A stretch of 64,000 bases of DNA, from contig NZ_QJHK01000023.1 in assembly GCF_003202435.1 (NCBI RefSeq), positions 1 to 64,000 of the forward strand, given 5' to 3'. The position numbers were made by a program, and so were the translations under genes. This DNA is from Flavobacterium cheongpyeongense (GTDB taxonomy: Bacteria > Bacteroidota > Bacteroidia > Flavobacteriales > Flavobacteriaceae). Position 1 is the first letter of the stretch, and each line of letters opens with the position of its first letter. The notes beneath the pieces were generated by a model. That model did no database searches and was not told the DNA's origin. It worked only from the letters and a program-made list of their open reading frames with translations. Below are positions 17,819 through 27,899 of this stretch, in pieces.

Positions 17819-20800
17819 TTAAAAAGATGCTCTCATCATTAATCCAAAACTTCTGGTAGATGGAGTCAATCCTGCATTGTTAACGTTTTGTTCCCATCTA
17901 GTTCCCGCAACAGTTCCTTCGGCATCCATATCCTTAATTGTTCTATAGATATAGAATAAATTACGTCCAAAAGCTGAAAAACTTAATTTAGTAGCACCAA
18001 TTTTACTAGCCCAAGCAATTGGCATATTATAAGCCAATGATATTTCTCTCATTTTAATGTAATCGTTTTTCACGATATACAATTCATAACGTGAACTACT
18101 GTATTGAGGTCCTCCCCAGTTATAAGTCATGTTATAATAACCTGCCTGAGAGATAATATTAGTATTTTCTTGACCATCTGCTGTCACACCATTCATCAAC
18201 ATACCATCTCGATATAATGTTTGACCAGTGGGGCCACTTGTAGAACTGTTTGAAACCTGAACCCCTTTACCATTACTATCCATATAATAAGTTAAACCTC
18301 CACGCTCATTAGTACTATAATTCAAGCTTTTTTCTGTTAGCCCTCTTGCAGTCATCCAATTAATACCTGTTGGCATTAAATAACCTCCGTAAGAATAATC
18401 CATATTAACATCCAAAGTAAAATCTTTATAAGTAAAGGAATTCAATATCCCTCCTACTCCTTTAGGTGTGGCAGTTCCATATTTTTCCCATTTATCCCCA
18501 TCAATCATATAAAATCCATCACCATCAACCATTTTATTTCCACTGGCATCTGTCTTAACTGGATGTGCGTAAATCCCCCCCATTGGCTGACCTACTACTG
18601 ATTTCAATTGAGCAGCAGACCCATCATAATCAGCGTGTAAATATTCAGTTGCTCCATTAGCTAATTTTTCAATTTTATTATTATTTTTTGCCCAGTTTAA
18701 AGTAATATCCCAAGAAAAATAATCTGTCTGTATTGGAGAACCAGTCAATGAGATTTCAATACCCTGATTAGTTAAATCACCTACATTAGCTAAAATAGAA
18801 GTCGCTCCTGTAGTTGATGCCAATGTCATGTCTAAAATTTGATCTTTAACTTTTGCACTATAGTATGAAAAATCCAACCCCAGTCTTCTGCCAAAGAATT
18901 TAGTTTCGAAACCTATTTCAACCTCATCTTTCATCTCGGGTTTAATACCCTCATTTCCATAAAGCGCATTTGAAGTAGTAATCAGTACCGGAGCAGTTGT
19001 TCCCTGATTTCCTAATGTATTTTGATTAAAAGCTACATTAGACTTATAAATTTCAGGATAGTTACCCACAATTCCCCAGGAAGCACGTAATTTTGCATAA
19101 CTGATTACTTCTGGCAATTTGACCGCTTCAGACAATACAAAAGAGGAGTTGACTGAAGGATATGTAAATGTGTTGTTATCAGGATGCATTGTAGAAGTAC
19201 GATCCTTTCTTATAGTCCCTTCAAGGAATAGGTAATTTTTATAGCTTCCGTTGATAGTTCCAAATATAGCATCTTTTAAAAGTGTATATCTTTTATTACT
19301 ACTTGTAGGGCTATTAACCGAGGCATTCAAGTCATACCAACCTTCAACACTTAAACCTCCATCAGTTGACCTAGATAAAGAAAAACCCGTTTCTTTAGTT
19401 GCATTATACCCAGCTTGAGCCCCCACCTCAAAATTATCATTGATTTTTTTGTTGTAAATCAACATCATATCTCCGTAAAGAACATTGTAATCATTTGATA
19501 TCATTGAAAAAGCACCCGGGCCTGTTCCATAAATTAAAGGTCTTTCTACAGGATTTTTGTTTTCAGTATTAATTGAGGTTAAATCAGTAGAAACACGTCC
19601 GCGGACTTTCAAATCTTTATAAAGTGTGAGCGTCTCTGTAACACTTGCCATTAAACGATTTGTGATTTCATCACTTGAATTTTCATTCGTATTCCAAAAA
19701 TAATCTCCAATATCAGATTTGAAACCATTACGGATGATATTTTCACTTGGAGTCAAACTTTGATTTGAATTAGGATTACCTTGAACATATTTATATCCTA
19801 AACTGGTCTTGTATTTAGCTTTGTACCAATCACCATTATCAAACGGGCTCATCATACCTGCAAAGTTATTTACCAAACGATCCATAAGAATTGCACGATT
19901 ATGAATATTTTGATTCATATAACTCACAATTACATCTGTTTTCGAATACTTACCAGCATTAAATGATGCATTTAAATTAAGCGTATTTTTTTTATTCCTA
20001 TTCCCCATAGTCAACGCTTGTGATTCATTGTGCGTATAAGAAAAACGAATGCTGCTATTATCCTTGTTATTAGAAACTGCAACATTTGTTACTCCGTCCC
20101 AAGAATTTTGGAACATATTTTTGTAGCCGTCTTTTTGAGCTGAATAAGGACGAACGACTCCATCCCAAGACATAATAGGCTGACCATCAAACCACATACC
20201 AAAATTAGATTGACTTGCACCCGAAACACCTCGTGTCTCATTAATACCATCACCATCAGTATCATAATGGGCAAAACCATCCGGTAGGACAAATCCTGAA
20301 GAAGCATAATTATTATTAGAATAGCCTGGTCCTCTTTCATATTGAAATCTGGGCAGGTATGCTATTTTATTCACTGCATAACTAGTACTAAAATCTATGC
20401 CTAAGCCTTTCTTCCCTTTACCTGATTTAGATGTAATTAATACCACCCCGTTTACAGCCTCAGAACCATATAATGCAGCAGCAGAAGCTCCCTTAAGGAT
20501 AGAGATATTCTCAATATCTTCCGGATTAATATCTGCTAATCCATTACTTCTCATACGGGAATCTGTCCAATAGTCGTTATTTTTAGCCTCTCCGTCACGA
20601 ATTGGCACACCATCAAGAACTATAAGTGGATTCGTTTTACCTTTAATAGAGTTAAGTCCACGAATGGTGATATTAATTACACCATTACCTCCTGGCGAGG
20701 AATTAATACGCACCCCTGGTGCTTTACCATACAAAGCATTAGCAATAGTAGGTGAACCTGTTTTAACGAGTTCATCAGATTTAATGACACTGGTAGCATA

Positions 20801-21163
20801 TCCTAAAGCCTTTTTCTCTTTTGATTGTCCAAGTGCAGTAACAACAACTTCTCCTAATTGTTGACTGTCTGGACTTAAAGCTACATTAATAGTAGTTAGT
20901 CCTGCAACAGGAACCTCTTTTGTAGCAGAACCAACATACGAAAACATCAAAATTGCGGATTGATTGGGAACCTCAATACTGTATTTACCATCAAAATCGG
21001 ATGATGTATTAGTTTTAGTTCCTTTAACATTCACATTCACTCCGGGAATTGGCATTCCCTCAGCATCTGTGATTGTTCCTTTTACAGTCGCTGTCTGAGC
21101 CTGAAGATTCTGAAAACCAAACAGGAAAAACAAGAACAGTAATTTTAGTACTTTTTGATTCAT
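17819..21163 (-). CDS. SusC/RagA-family TonB-dependent outer-membrane transporter (second copy)
   Basis: This 1114-residue protein has a signal peptide ending LQAQ, a carboxypeptidase-regulatory-like domain, TonB-box-like EVVVTALG, a plug with NPLIVLDGVPI and a long beta-barrel ending FGLMMRASF. It should import glycans with its SusD. The first ~115 residues match the other SusC almost completely, then the proteins diverge, which points to past duplication or recombination of the 5' end. The promoter also carries the shared regulatory element. Confidence 0.95.
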   Translation of the reverse strand: MNQKVLKLLFLFFLFGFQNLQAQTATVKGTITDAEGMPIPGVNVNVKGTKTNTSSDFDGKYSIEVPNQSAILMFSYVGSATKEVPVAGLTTINVALSPDSQQLGEVVVTALGQSKEKKALGYATSVIKSDELVKTGSPTIANALYGKAPGVRINSSPGGNGVINITIRGLNSIKGKTNPLIVLDGVPIRDGEAKNNDYWTDSRMRSNGLADINPEDIENISILKGASAAALYGSEAVNGVVLITSKSGKGKKGLGIDFSTSYAVNKIAYLPRFQYERGPGYSNNNYASSGFVLPDGFAHYDTDGDGINETRGVSGASQSNFGMWFDGQPIMSWDGVVRPYSAQKDGYKNMFQNSWDGVTNVAVSNNKDNSSIRFSYTHNESQALTMGNRNKKNTLNLNASFNAGKYSKTDVIVSYMNQNIHNRAILMDRLVNNFAGMMSPFDNGDWYKAKYKTSLGYKYVQGNPNSNQSLTPSENIIRNGFKSDIGDYFWNTNENSSDEITNRLMASVTETLTLYKDLKVRGRVSTDLTSINTENKNPVERPLIYGTGPGAFSMISNDYNVLYGDMMLIYNKKINDNFEVGAQAGYNATKETGFSLSRSTDGGLSVEGWYDLNASVNSPTSSNKRYTLLKDAIFGTINGSYKNYLFLEGTIRKDRTSTMHPDNNTFTYPSVNSSFVLSEAVKLPEVISYAKLRASWGIVGNYPEIYKSNVAFNQNTLGNQGTTAPVLITTSNALYGNEGIKPEMKDEVEIGFETKFFGRRLGLDFSYYSAKVKDQILDMTLASTTGATSILANVGDLTNQGIEISLTGSPIQTDYFSWDITLNWAKNNNKIEKLANGATEYLHADYDGSAAQLKSVVGQPMGGIYAHPVKTDASGNKMVDGDGFYMIDGDKWEKYGTATPKGVGGILNSFTYKDFTLDVNMDYSYGGYLMPTGINWMTARGLTEKSLNYSTNERGGLTYYMDSNGKGVQVSNSSTSGPTGQTLYRDGMLMNGVTADGQENTNIISQAGYYNMTYNWGGPQYSSSRYELYIVKNDYIKMREISLAYNMPIAWASKIGATKLSFSAFGRNLFYIYRTIKDMDAEGTVAGTRWEQNVNNAGLTPSTRSFGLMMRASF

Positions 21164-21263
21164 AGTTTAATTGTTTTTTGAGTTAATAACATGTTAAATT
21201 TAAATATCGTTTTGTTAATTAAATCATTATTTCGACAAATGACAATTTTGAAAAGGCGTAGGG
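21063..21263. repeat. Leader/N-terminal repeat shared with 13921-14121
   Basis: Second copy of the near-identical susC start, leader and promoter. One T is inserted in the leader and one base is lost further upstream relative to the first copy; otherwise differences are scattered substitutions. Confidence 0.8.
21194..21243 (-). promoter_or_regulatory. Regulated promoter of the second susCD operon
   Basis: In transcription direction the element GTCATTTGTCGAA (21231-21243) is followed after 27 bases by TTAAATTTAA (21194-21203), about 30 bases before the ATG. It has the same layout as the other four sites of the locus. Confidence 0.65.
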
Positions 21264-21409
21264 GAATTTTTATTTTAAAATCTCTTCTTTAAAAATAAAA
21301 AAACTCACTTTTTCAATAATATCAAGTATTTTTTTAAAACAATTATTGATTTTATTAGAGAATAATCCCTTTTTCAATCAAAAACATATAAATCCTGCAA
21401 TTCTCCATA

Positions 21410-24070
21410 TCAATATGAAACCCTGAAGCTTGTTTTTAGTACATCAGCAGAATTCCCTCCAACCATAACTTCAAAGTCACCTGGCTCGACTACTCTCTTC
21501 ATATCTCTGTTCCAGACAGATAGTTCGTCAGGAGTCAAGACAAATTCAACTTTTTTTGTTTCACCTTTTTCGATGAATAACCTTTTAAAAGCTTTGAGTG
21601 TTTTTCTTGGTGTAGTTACGCTACTGTAAACATCATTGATGTATAACTGTACCACCTCATCTCCTCCATAATTCCCAATATTTTTAACATCTACACTAAT
21701 TTTCAATGCTCCATCAGGTTTAATTTCATTCGTATTGACAACAAAATTTGAATATTCAAACTTCGTATAACTCAAGCCATATCCGAACGTGTAAAGCGGA
21801 TTTTCGCTTTCGCTGACATAACGGTGTATTGCAGATGGTTTTTGGTTGTAATATATAGGTAGCTGCCCAACTGATTTAGGAAAGGTAATAGGTAGTCTTC
21901 CGCCCGGGTTATAATTTCCAAACAAGACATCGGCCACAGCCTTTCCTCCTGCTTCACCGGGAAACCAGCCTTCGACAATGGCAGGAATATTATCGTTGAT
22001 CCAGTTTACAGAAAGCGGACGGCCGTTTAACAATACACAAACTACCGGAGTTCCTGTTTTTTGGATGGCTTCGATCAATTCTTGTTGCATTCCGTGTAAA
22101 TCTAAAGTCGCAACATCTCTGTTTTCTTCAACCAATTCGTTTGATTCTCCTAAAACCACAATCGCAACATCTGCTTTTTTAGCTGCGTCGATTGCCGGTT
22201 GCAAATTCACTCTTTCTAAATTCCAACGCAAGTGTGCTCTGGCACCCCAGCCGCCTTCCCACATTTCGATACGGACTTTGTATTTTTTGCCTGCTTCGAT
22301 ATTTTTTGGAGTTGTTACAATACTGGTTGCTCCTTTTGTCCAGTTGTCGATTACCAATTGATCGTCAATCCACATTCTGATTCCGTCATCAGAACTTAAA
22401 CCTAACCAGCCGTCAAAAGCTTTATCTGATTTAATGTAACCCGTCCAGCGAATAGAAAAATCATCATCTGAAACTCCTGTTCCTGGAGACCAGGGCCAGT
22501 CAAACTCCAATTGATTATCGATGCGAGTTAATACTGGAGTTCCTTCTACATTTCTGTTATTGAAATATTCACCTTTCAATCCGTTTTGAGCTTCATCCGG
22601 AGTAAATAAATATTTTGACGGAATAACCTGTCCCATTACAATCAAAGGAACTCCTTCTTCATAAAGTACATTTGTATTTTTTCCAACAACTTGTTTTATA
22701 CCTTCTAAAACTGTTGTTCCTACTTTATTATGAACCGAATATCCTCCTAATCTTGATGCATTTGCGTTTGGTCCAATAACGGCAACATTTTTTATATCTT
22801 TATTTAAAGGCAATGTATTGTTTTCATTCTTTAATAAAACCATAGACTTATGTCCTGCTTCCAGGGCAATCTCCTGATTTTCTTTGGTATGAAAACGATC
22901 TTTGATTAAGTTACTTGCTGTGTACGGATTTTCAAATAGTCCTAATAAAAATTTCAGGCGCAAAACTCCTCCCGCAGCACGGTCAATATCTTCCATTGTT
23001 AGTTTCTTTTCATTCACCAGTTCAATAACCGTTTTTTGCCAGAACTCATTTGTGAAATCATAAAATTGCATATCAACACCAGACTGGATGGCTGTCCTGA
23101 TGCTTTCTTTTGGAGAATCGGTAACGTAATGAGTGGTCTGAAGGTATTTGATAGCTCCTAAATCTGAAACTACTATTCCTTTAAACCCCCATTCTTTTCT
23201 CAAAACATCTGTCAGGAGCCAGTGGTTGGCGGCACAAGGAATTCCGTCTAATTCTGAATACGCGCACATTGTTCCTAAAGCCCCGCCTTTTCTGAATGCT
23301 TTTTCAAATGATGGTAAATGGTCTTCTCGTGCCGAACGTTCTCCTACTAAAATTGGGGAAGAATTTCCACCCGCCTGCGGAATACCATGTACAGCAAAGT
23401 GCTTTGGCTCTGCAATTATCGATTTGTCTGAAGTTAAATCGTCTCCCTGCATTCCTTTAATGAAAGCCAAACCAATTTCGCTGTTTAAATATGCATCTTC
23501 ACCAAAAGTTTCTGCAACTCTTCCCCAACGTGGTTCACGGCCAAGATCTAAATTCGGTCCCAGACCAAAATGAACTCCGTGTGCTCTGGCTTCTTTGGCA
23601 ATAACCTGCCCTACTTTGCCAATCGTTTCTGTGTCCCAGGTTGCGCCAAGACCAATATTCATTGGGAAAGCCGTGCTTCCGTCATCCAGATAACCGTGAA
23701 GCATCTCGCACATAATAAGTGCAGGAATTCCCCATCTGTTTCCTTTAATAACATTAGTTTGCAAATCATTGATCATTTTTGCCGAACGCGGGTAAATATC
23801 ATGAATCGCTCCAATTCCTAAATTTCCAATTTTCAATGCCGATTTTGTCTTCGAGAAATCTTCTTTTTCTTTGAAATATTCTCCTTTGTACATATCCATC
23901 TGGCGTACTTTTTCCTCAAGACTCATTCGGCTTAACAAGTCTTTTACTCTGTCTTCAACCGGTGTTTTCGAATCCTGATATGGGTATTTCTTTTGTGCCC
24001 CGGCCTGGTTAAAAAAACCTACAGCCATTACAAAAATAATGGCTGTTTTTTTTATTCTTAATTGTAACAT
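21410..24070 (-). CDS. Glycoside hydrolase family 3 with PA14 insertion, secreted
   Basis: The N-terminal TIM-like domain carries the substrate-binding KHF (223-225) and the nucleophile D303 in GIVVSDLGAI. A PA14 domain (about 480-610; EYFNNRN, WTGYIKSD, SSDDGIRMWIDD) is inserted in the C-terminal alpha/beta sandwich, and a fibronectin III-like domain ends the protein. The length of 886 residues is normal for this architecture. A signal peptide is present (ending NQAGAQ). GH3 covers beta-glucosidase, beta-xylosidase and N-acetylglucosaminidase; in this setting a beta-1,2-xylosidase for plant N-glycans is a fair guess but not shown. It sits 13 bases behind a GH92 gene. Confidence 0.92.
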   Translation of the reverse strand: MLQLRIKKTAIIFVMAVGFFNQAGAQKKYPYQDSKTPVEDRVKDLLSRMSLEEKVRQMDMYKGEYFKEKEDFSKTKSALKIGNLGIGAIHDIYPRSAKMINDLQTNVIKGNRWGIPALIMCEMLHGYLDDGSTAFPMNIGLGATWDTETIGKVGQVIAKEARAHGVHFGLGPNLDLGREPRWGRVAETFGEDAYLNSEIGLAFIKGMQGDDLTSDKSIIAEPKHFAVHGIPQAGGNSSPILVGERSAREDHLPSFEKAFRKGGALGTMCAYSELDGIPCAANHWLLTDVLRKEWGFKGIVVSDLGAIKYLQTTHYVTDSPKESIRTAIQSGVDMQFYDFTNEFWQKTVIELVNEKKLTMEDIDRAAGGVLRLKFLLGLFENPYTASNLIKDRFHTKENQEIALEAGHKSMVLLKNENNTLPLNKDIKNVAVIGPNANASRLGGYSVHNKVGTTVLEGIKQVVGKNTNVLYEEGVPLIVMGQVIPSKYLFTPDEAQNGLKGEYFNNRNVEGTPVLTRIDNQLEFDWPWSPGTGVSDDDFSIRWTGYIKSDKAFDGWLGLSSDDGIRMWIDDQLVIDNWTKGATSIVTTPKNIEAGKKYKVRIEMWEGGWGARAHLRWNLERVNLQPAIDAAKKADVAIVVLGESNELVEENRDVATLDLHGMQQELIEAIQKTGTPVVCVLLNGRPLSVNWINDNIPAIVEGWFPGEAGGKAVADVLFGNYNPGGRLPITFPKSVGQLPIYYNQKPSAIHRYVSESENPLYTFGYGLSYTKFEYSNFVVNTNEIKPDGALKISVDVKNIGNYGGDEVVQLYINDVYSSVTTPRKTLKAFKRLFIEKGETKKVEFVLTPDELSVWNRDMKRVVEPGDFEVMVGGNSADVLKTSFRVSY

Positions 24071-24083
24071 AGTTGTGTGTTTT

Positions 24084-26327
24084 TTATTTTTGAATCACTT
24101 TAAGTATTTTTCCGTTCACCAGATCTTCGTGTGAAATGAAATAACTGTTCAGTGCTTTTCCGTCTATTTGTATCGCATTTATTTTACCTTCTTTGTTGCC
24201 TTCTTTTTCAATTACAATGCTTTCTTTTTGATAATATTCCGAATCTAATTTGATCGTCACTTTATCAAACATTGGCGTTGTGATTGTATAAACCGGATCT
24301 CCCGGAGATATCGGATAAATTCCCATCATAGAATAGACCAGCCAGGCAGACATGGTTCCGGTATCGTCATTTCCTGGTAAACCTTTTGGTTTGTTCTGAA
24401 AATATTCCTGAACCAGTTTTTTTACCAATTCCTGACTTTTGTATTCTTCTCCTTTTATATAATTAAATAAATAAGGATACGCAATATCGGGTTCGTTGGC
24501 CATATCAAATTGTTTGCTGTCAAATACCTTTTGCAATTGACTGCTGAAAGCTTTTTCACCTCCCATTAATTTAATCAGACCTTTAATATCGTGTGGCATC
24601 ATAAAAGCATATTGCCAGGCATTTCCTTCGATAAAACCAACATTTTCTTCGAAATTTGCTCCAGAAACCGGATCAAAAGGCTCATACCATTTTCCGTCTG
24701 CTGTTCTTGGGCGAAGTAGTTTCAGATTTTTATCGTATAATTTTCTGTAGGATAAGGAGCGGTTTTTAAAACGTTCTGCATCATCCTTTTTTCCTAATGC
24801 TTTCGCTAAAAGAGAAATCGAATAATCGGAAGCGTTGTATTCCTGAGTTGTAGAAACCGGTCCTTTATTATCAGTCGTTAAATATCCTTTTTGGATATAC
24901 TCTTTAAGTCCCGGACGAAGCGGATTATTTTCGATTTGGTCAGCTCCTTTCAACATGGCTTTGTAGGCTTTCTGAACATCAAAATCACGTATTCCCTTTA
25001 GATAAGTATCGGCAATTACAATACTTGCCGGATCTCCAACCATTGTAAAAGTCTCTGTCGAATTCAATTCCCATTTTGGCAACCAGCCATTTTCATCATA
25101 CATTTCCAGCATGCTTTTTACCATATTGGATTGTTGTTTTGGATAAACCAAAGACATCAGCTGATGCAAATTTCTATAGGTATCCCAAAGTGAAAATACG
25201 GTGTAACGCGTTCCCTTGGTTTTACCAACTTTACTTCTTTTGATTTCCGGGTATTCTCCGTTAAAATCATTTAACGTATTGGGATGAATCAGCGTGTGGT
25301 ACAAAGCGGTATAAAAAATAGTTTTATCGTCTTTGGATCCACCTTCAACTAAAATTTTAGAAAGTGCCGCGTTCCATTCGTCATAGGTTTCTTTGTAAAC
25401 AGCGTCAAAAGATTTGTTTCCGGTTTCTTGTTCTAAGTTTTCGCGTGCGTTGGCAATGCTTACGTATGAAACTCCGATTTTAACTTCAACCGTTTCTTCT
25501 TTATCAAATTTATAAGAGAAATACGTTCCGATACTATCACCTACAACCGTTTTGATGGTATTTTCCATCATTCGGGTTTTTCCATTATACGTCATCCATT
25601 GCGCTTCGACACCTTCATATTTTGAGGGCTTTTTCCAAACTCCAAATTTATCTGCCGGTTTAGAAAATTTTGCCACAAAGTAAACCGGATACGCCTCTTC
25701 GGGACTGTTATAACAAAATGACCCAACACTTCTCATTCCTTCAATTTCAGTTGGCGACACCACTTTTACCATAGCGCCTTCCTCATTGGTTAAGCCTAAA
25801 CCAAGATTTAATAATAGGTTTGATTCCCCTTTTGGGAAAGTGAATCTGCTTACTCCAACTCGTTTTGAAGCTGTAAATTCTGCTTTGATCTTGTATTTAT
25901 CAATATTTACGCTGTAATACGCTGCTTTGGCTACTTCTTTAGAATACGTAGAACCGTATTTTAAATGATTGGTTTCTACAGCACCTGTTGTTGGCATTAG
26001 TAATATAACCCCTAATTCGGGGCAACCTACTCCACTTAAATTTACCTGACTAAATCCGGTCAGAAAGGTATTTTCATTTACATAAGGATTAGACAACCAC
26101 TGACTGTCTTTTTCCATCGGTGTGTTTTTAACTCCAGCAACATTAAACGGACTGATACTTGCCATGCCTCTTGGTGCAATTGGCCCCGGAAATGCAGCTC
26201 CGTAATTTGAAGTTCCGATAAGAGGATTGACAAAATCTGCCGGTTGCTGTGCAAAAATGGTTATGCTAAAAAACAGCATGTAAAAAATACATGCTGTGTT
26301 AAACTTATTTTTAGTATTTAAAACCAT
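24084..26327 (-). CDS. GH92 alpha-mannosidase (first), secreted
   Basis: This is a calcium-dependent exo-alpha-mannosidase family protein of 747 residues. It opens with FVNPLIGTSNYGAAFPGP and ends with the catalytic-domain signature GNDDTGTMSAWLVYSMMG, in which the paired aspartates act as base. A signal peptide (ending IFAQQ) indicates export. The segment corresponding to HGNEPSHH of alpha-1,2-mannosidases reads MANEPDIA here, so linkage preference probably differs from the second GH92 of the locus. It lies 9 bases behind the GH29 gene and 13 before the GH3 gene in one operon. Confidence 0.94.
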   Translation of the reverse strand: MVLNTKNKFNTACIFYMLFFSITIFAQQPADFVNPLIGTSNYGAAFPGPIAPRGMASISPFNVAGVKNTPMEKDSQWLSNPYVNENTFLTGFSQVNLSGVGCPELGVILLMPTTGAVETNHLKYGSTYSKEVAKAAYYSVNIDKYKIKAEFTASKRVGVSRFTFPKGESNLLLNLGLGLTNEEGAMVKVVSPTEIEGMRSVGSFCYNSPEEAYPVYFVAKFSKPADKFGVWKKPSKYEGVEAQWMTYNGKTRMMENTIKTVVGDSIGTYFSYKFDKEETVEVKIGVSYVSIANARENLEQETGNKSFDAVYKETYDEWNAALSKILVEGGSKDDKTIFYTALYHTLIHPNTLNDFNGEYPEIKRSKVGKTKGTRYTVFSLWDTYRNLHQLMSLVYPKQQSNMVKSMLEMYDENGWLPKWELNSTETFTMVGDPASIVIADTYLKGIRDFDVQKAYKAMLKGADQIENNPLRPGLKEYIQKGYLTTDNKGPVSTTQEYNASDYSISLLAKALGKKDDAERFKNRSLSYRKLYDKNLKLLRPRTADGKWYEPFDPVSGANFEENVGFIEGNAWQYAFMMPHDIKGLIKLMGGEKAFSSQLQKVFDSKQFDMANEPDIAYPYLFNYIKGEEYKSQELVKKLVQEYFQNKPKGLPGNDDTGTMSAWLVYSMMGIYPISPGDPVYTITTPMFDKVTIKLDSEYYQKESIVIEKEGNKEGKINAIQIDGKALNSYFISHEDLVNGKILKVIQK

Positions 26328-26336
26328 AGGTTTGCT

Positions 26337-27821
26337 TTATCTGTTAATCGCTTCGATTTTTAAAGTCCAGGCTTCTTTTGCAGGCAGATTGTTTCTTAAA
26401 CTTTCTGGAATAGTTACTGTAAATCCTTTATCAGATTTTACCCATTTCAATGACGTTTTAGAACCTAACATCGTGATTTTTGTTCCTTTTTTAGGACTGA
26501 TGGATTTTACAGAAACCTCTGCAGGAATTTTATCTTCTCCTTCTTTAGCCAAATAAAATGCAAATACATTACCCGCTTTATTTTGTGTTAAACAAATATT
26601 ATCTTCTTTAAAAGGCTCTATTGGTTTTGTATTGTAAATTGCTGTGCTGTTTACTTTCATCCAGTCTCCGTAAGCCTGCAATAAATCGTAAGCACCTTTC
26701 TGCCATTCTCCTTCCGGGCTTGGAGCAACGTTTAGCAATAAGTTTCCGCCTTTTGCTACAACATCAATCAACATGTGAATACCTTGTCTACCGGTTAAAT
26801 AGGTAGCATCCGGAGTGTAAGACCACCCACCACCAGATGTAATACAAGATTCCCAGGGATATGGCAGCGTTTTTTCAGGGACTCTGTTTTCCGGCGTTAA
26901 ATAGTTTTGATTGATCCCATGAACAGCTCTGTCAACTACGATTAAACCTGGTTGTTTCTGGCGCGCTTTTACTACCAATTCATCCATTTTTGGATCCTGA
27001 TTTACCACTCTGTGTTTGATGAAACCATTTTTAGCTTCGTTTTCGGCAAACTTTTCATCGTAGTTTTCTTTGATATTTTGTTGGTCTCTTTTACGAACCC
27101 ACCCTCCGTCTAACCATAAAATATCGACTTTACCATAATTGGTAAGGATTTCTAAGATTTGATTGTGTGTAAAATCAACATATTTTTGCCATTTTTCCGG
27201 ATAAAGAGCCGGATCATAATTTACGTTTCTGTCGAATGGAGGAAAATACGGATCCCAGTAATTTTCGTTATGCCAGTCTGGTTTAGAGAAATAGGCTCCA
27301 GTTGAAATATTTTCAGTTCTAAAAGCATTAAAAACTTCTTTAAGAATATCTGCCTTTTCATTTGTACTAAAAGGACACTCTTTGTCAGTTACTTTATAAT
27401 CAGAATATTTAGTGTCGTACATATTAAAACCGTCATGATGTTTTGTGGTAAAAACCATGTATTTCATTCCAGCGTACTTTGCTGCTTTTGCCCATTTTAC
27501 AGGATCAAACTTTACAGGATTAAATGTTTTTTTTAAGCCTTCGTAATCTGATACATATTGATTATAATTAGCAGGATTACTTCCTTTTTTTCGTTCACAC
27601 CATCCGTAATCTTCCGGACAGATTGACCATGATTCTACAATTCCCCATTGGCTGTAAGTTCCCCAGTGCATTAACAAGCCAAATTTTTTGCCCTGCCATT
27701 CCTCTAAATTTTTCAACACTGCCGGATCTGTTTCGGGTACATATCTTTCGTCTTCATAGATGGCCTGTGAGAACAATTGTGCCGAAAATAATAAGGCTAT
27801 GATTGCTATTCTTTTTTTCAT
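26337..27821 (-). CDS. GH29 alpha-L-fucosidase (first), secreted
   Basis: The retaining fucosidase domain is recognisable from FGLLMHWGTYSQWG, FTTKHHDGFNMY and the nucleophile motif VDILWLDGGW with D238. A signal peptide (ending LFSQ) is present. At 494 residues it contains the catalytic domain and a small C-terminal sandwich only. It would remove alpha-linked fucose (core or antennary) from N-glycans outside the cytoplasm. It is co-directional with the GH35, GH92 and GH3 genes at short spacing. Confidence 0.94.
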   Translation of the reverse strand: MKKRIAIIALLFSAQLFSQAIYEDERYVPETDPAVLKNLEEWQGKKFGLLMHWGTYSQWGIVESWSICPEDYGWCERKKGSNPANYNQYVSDYEGLKKTFNPVKFDPVKWAKAAKYAGMKYMVFTTKHHDGFNMYDTKYSDYKVTDKECPFSTNEKADILKEVFNAFRTENISTGAYFSKPDWHNENYWDPYFPPFDRNVNYDPALYPEKWQKYVDFTHNQILEILTNYGKVDILWLDGGWVRKRDQQNIKENYDEKFAENEAKNGFIKHRVVNQDPKMDELVVKARQKQPGLIVVDRAVHGINQNYLTPENRVPEKTLPYPWESCITSGGGWSYTPDATYLTGRQGIHMLIDVVAKGGNLLLNVAPSPEGEWQKGAYDLLQAYGDWMKVNSTAIYNTKPIEPFKEDNICLTQNKAGNVFAFYLAKEGEDKIPAEVSVKSISPKKGTKITMLGSKTSLKWVKSDKGFTVTIPESLRNNLPAKEAWTLKIEAINR

Positions 27822-27899
27822 TTTCCCTTTATTAATTTTAAATTACTATTTTTTCGTTACTTTTTTAGAATAGATTTGTTGGTACAAAACTGCCGCTTT

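Noticed and set aside
23148..23573. 141-codon plus-strand open frame inside the GH3 gene
   Set aside because: Antisense shadow of a well-conserved enzyme domain without features of its own.
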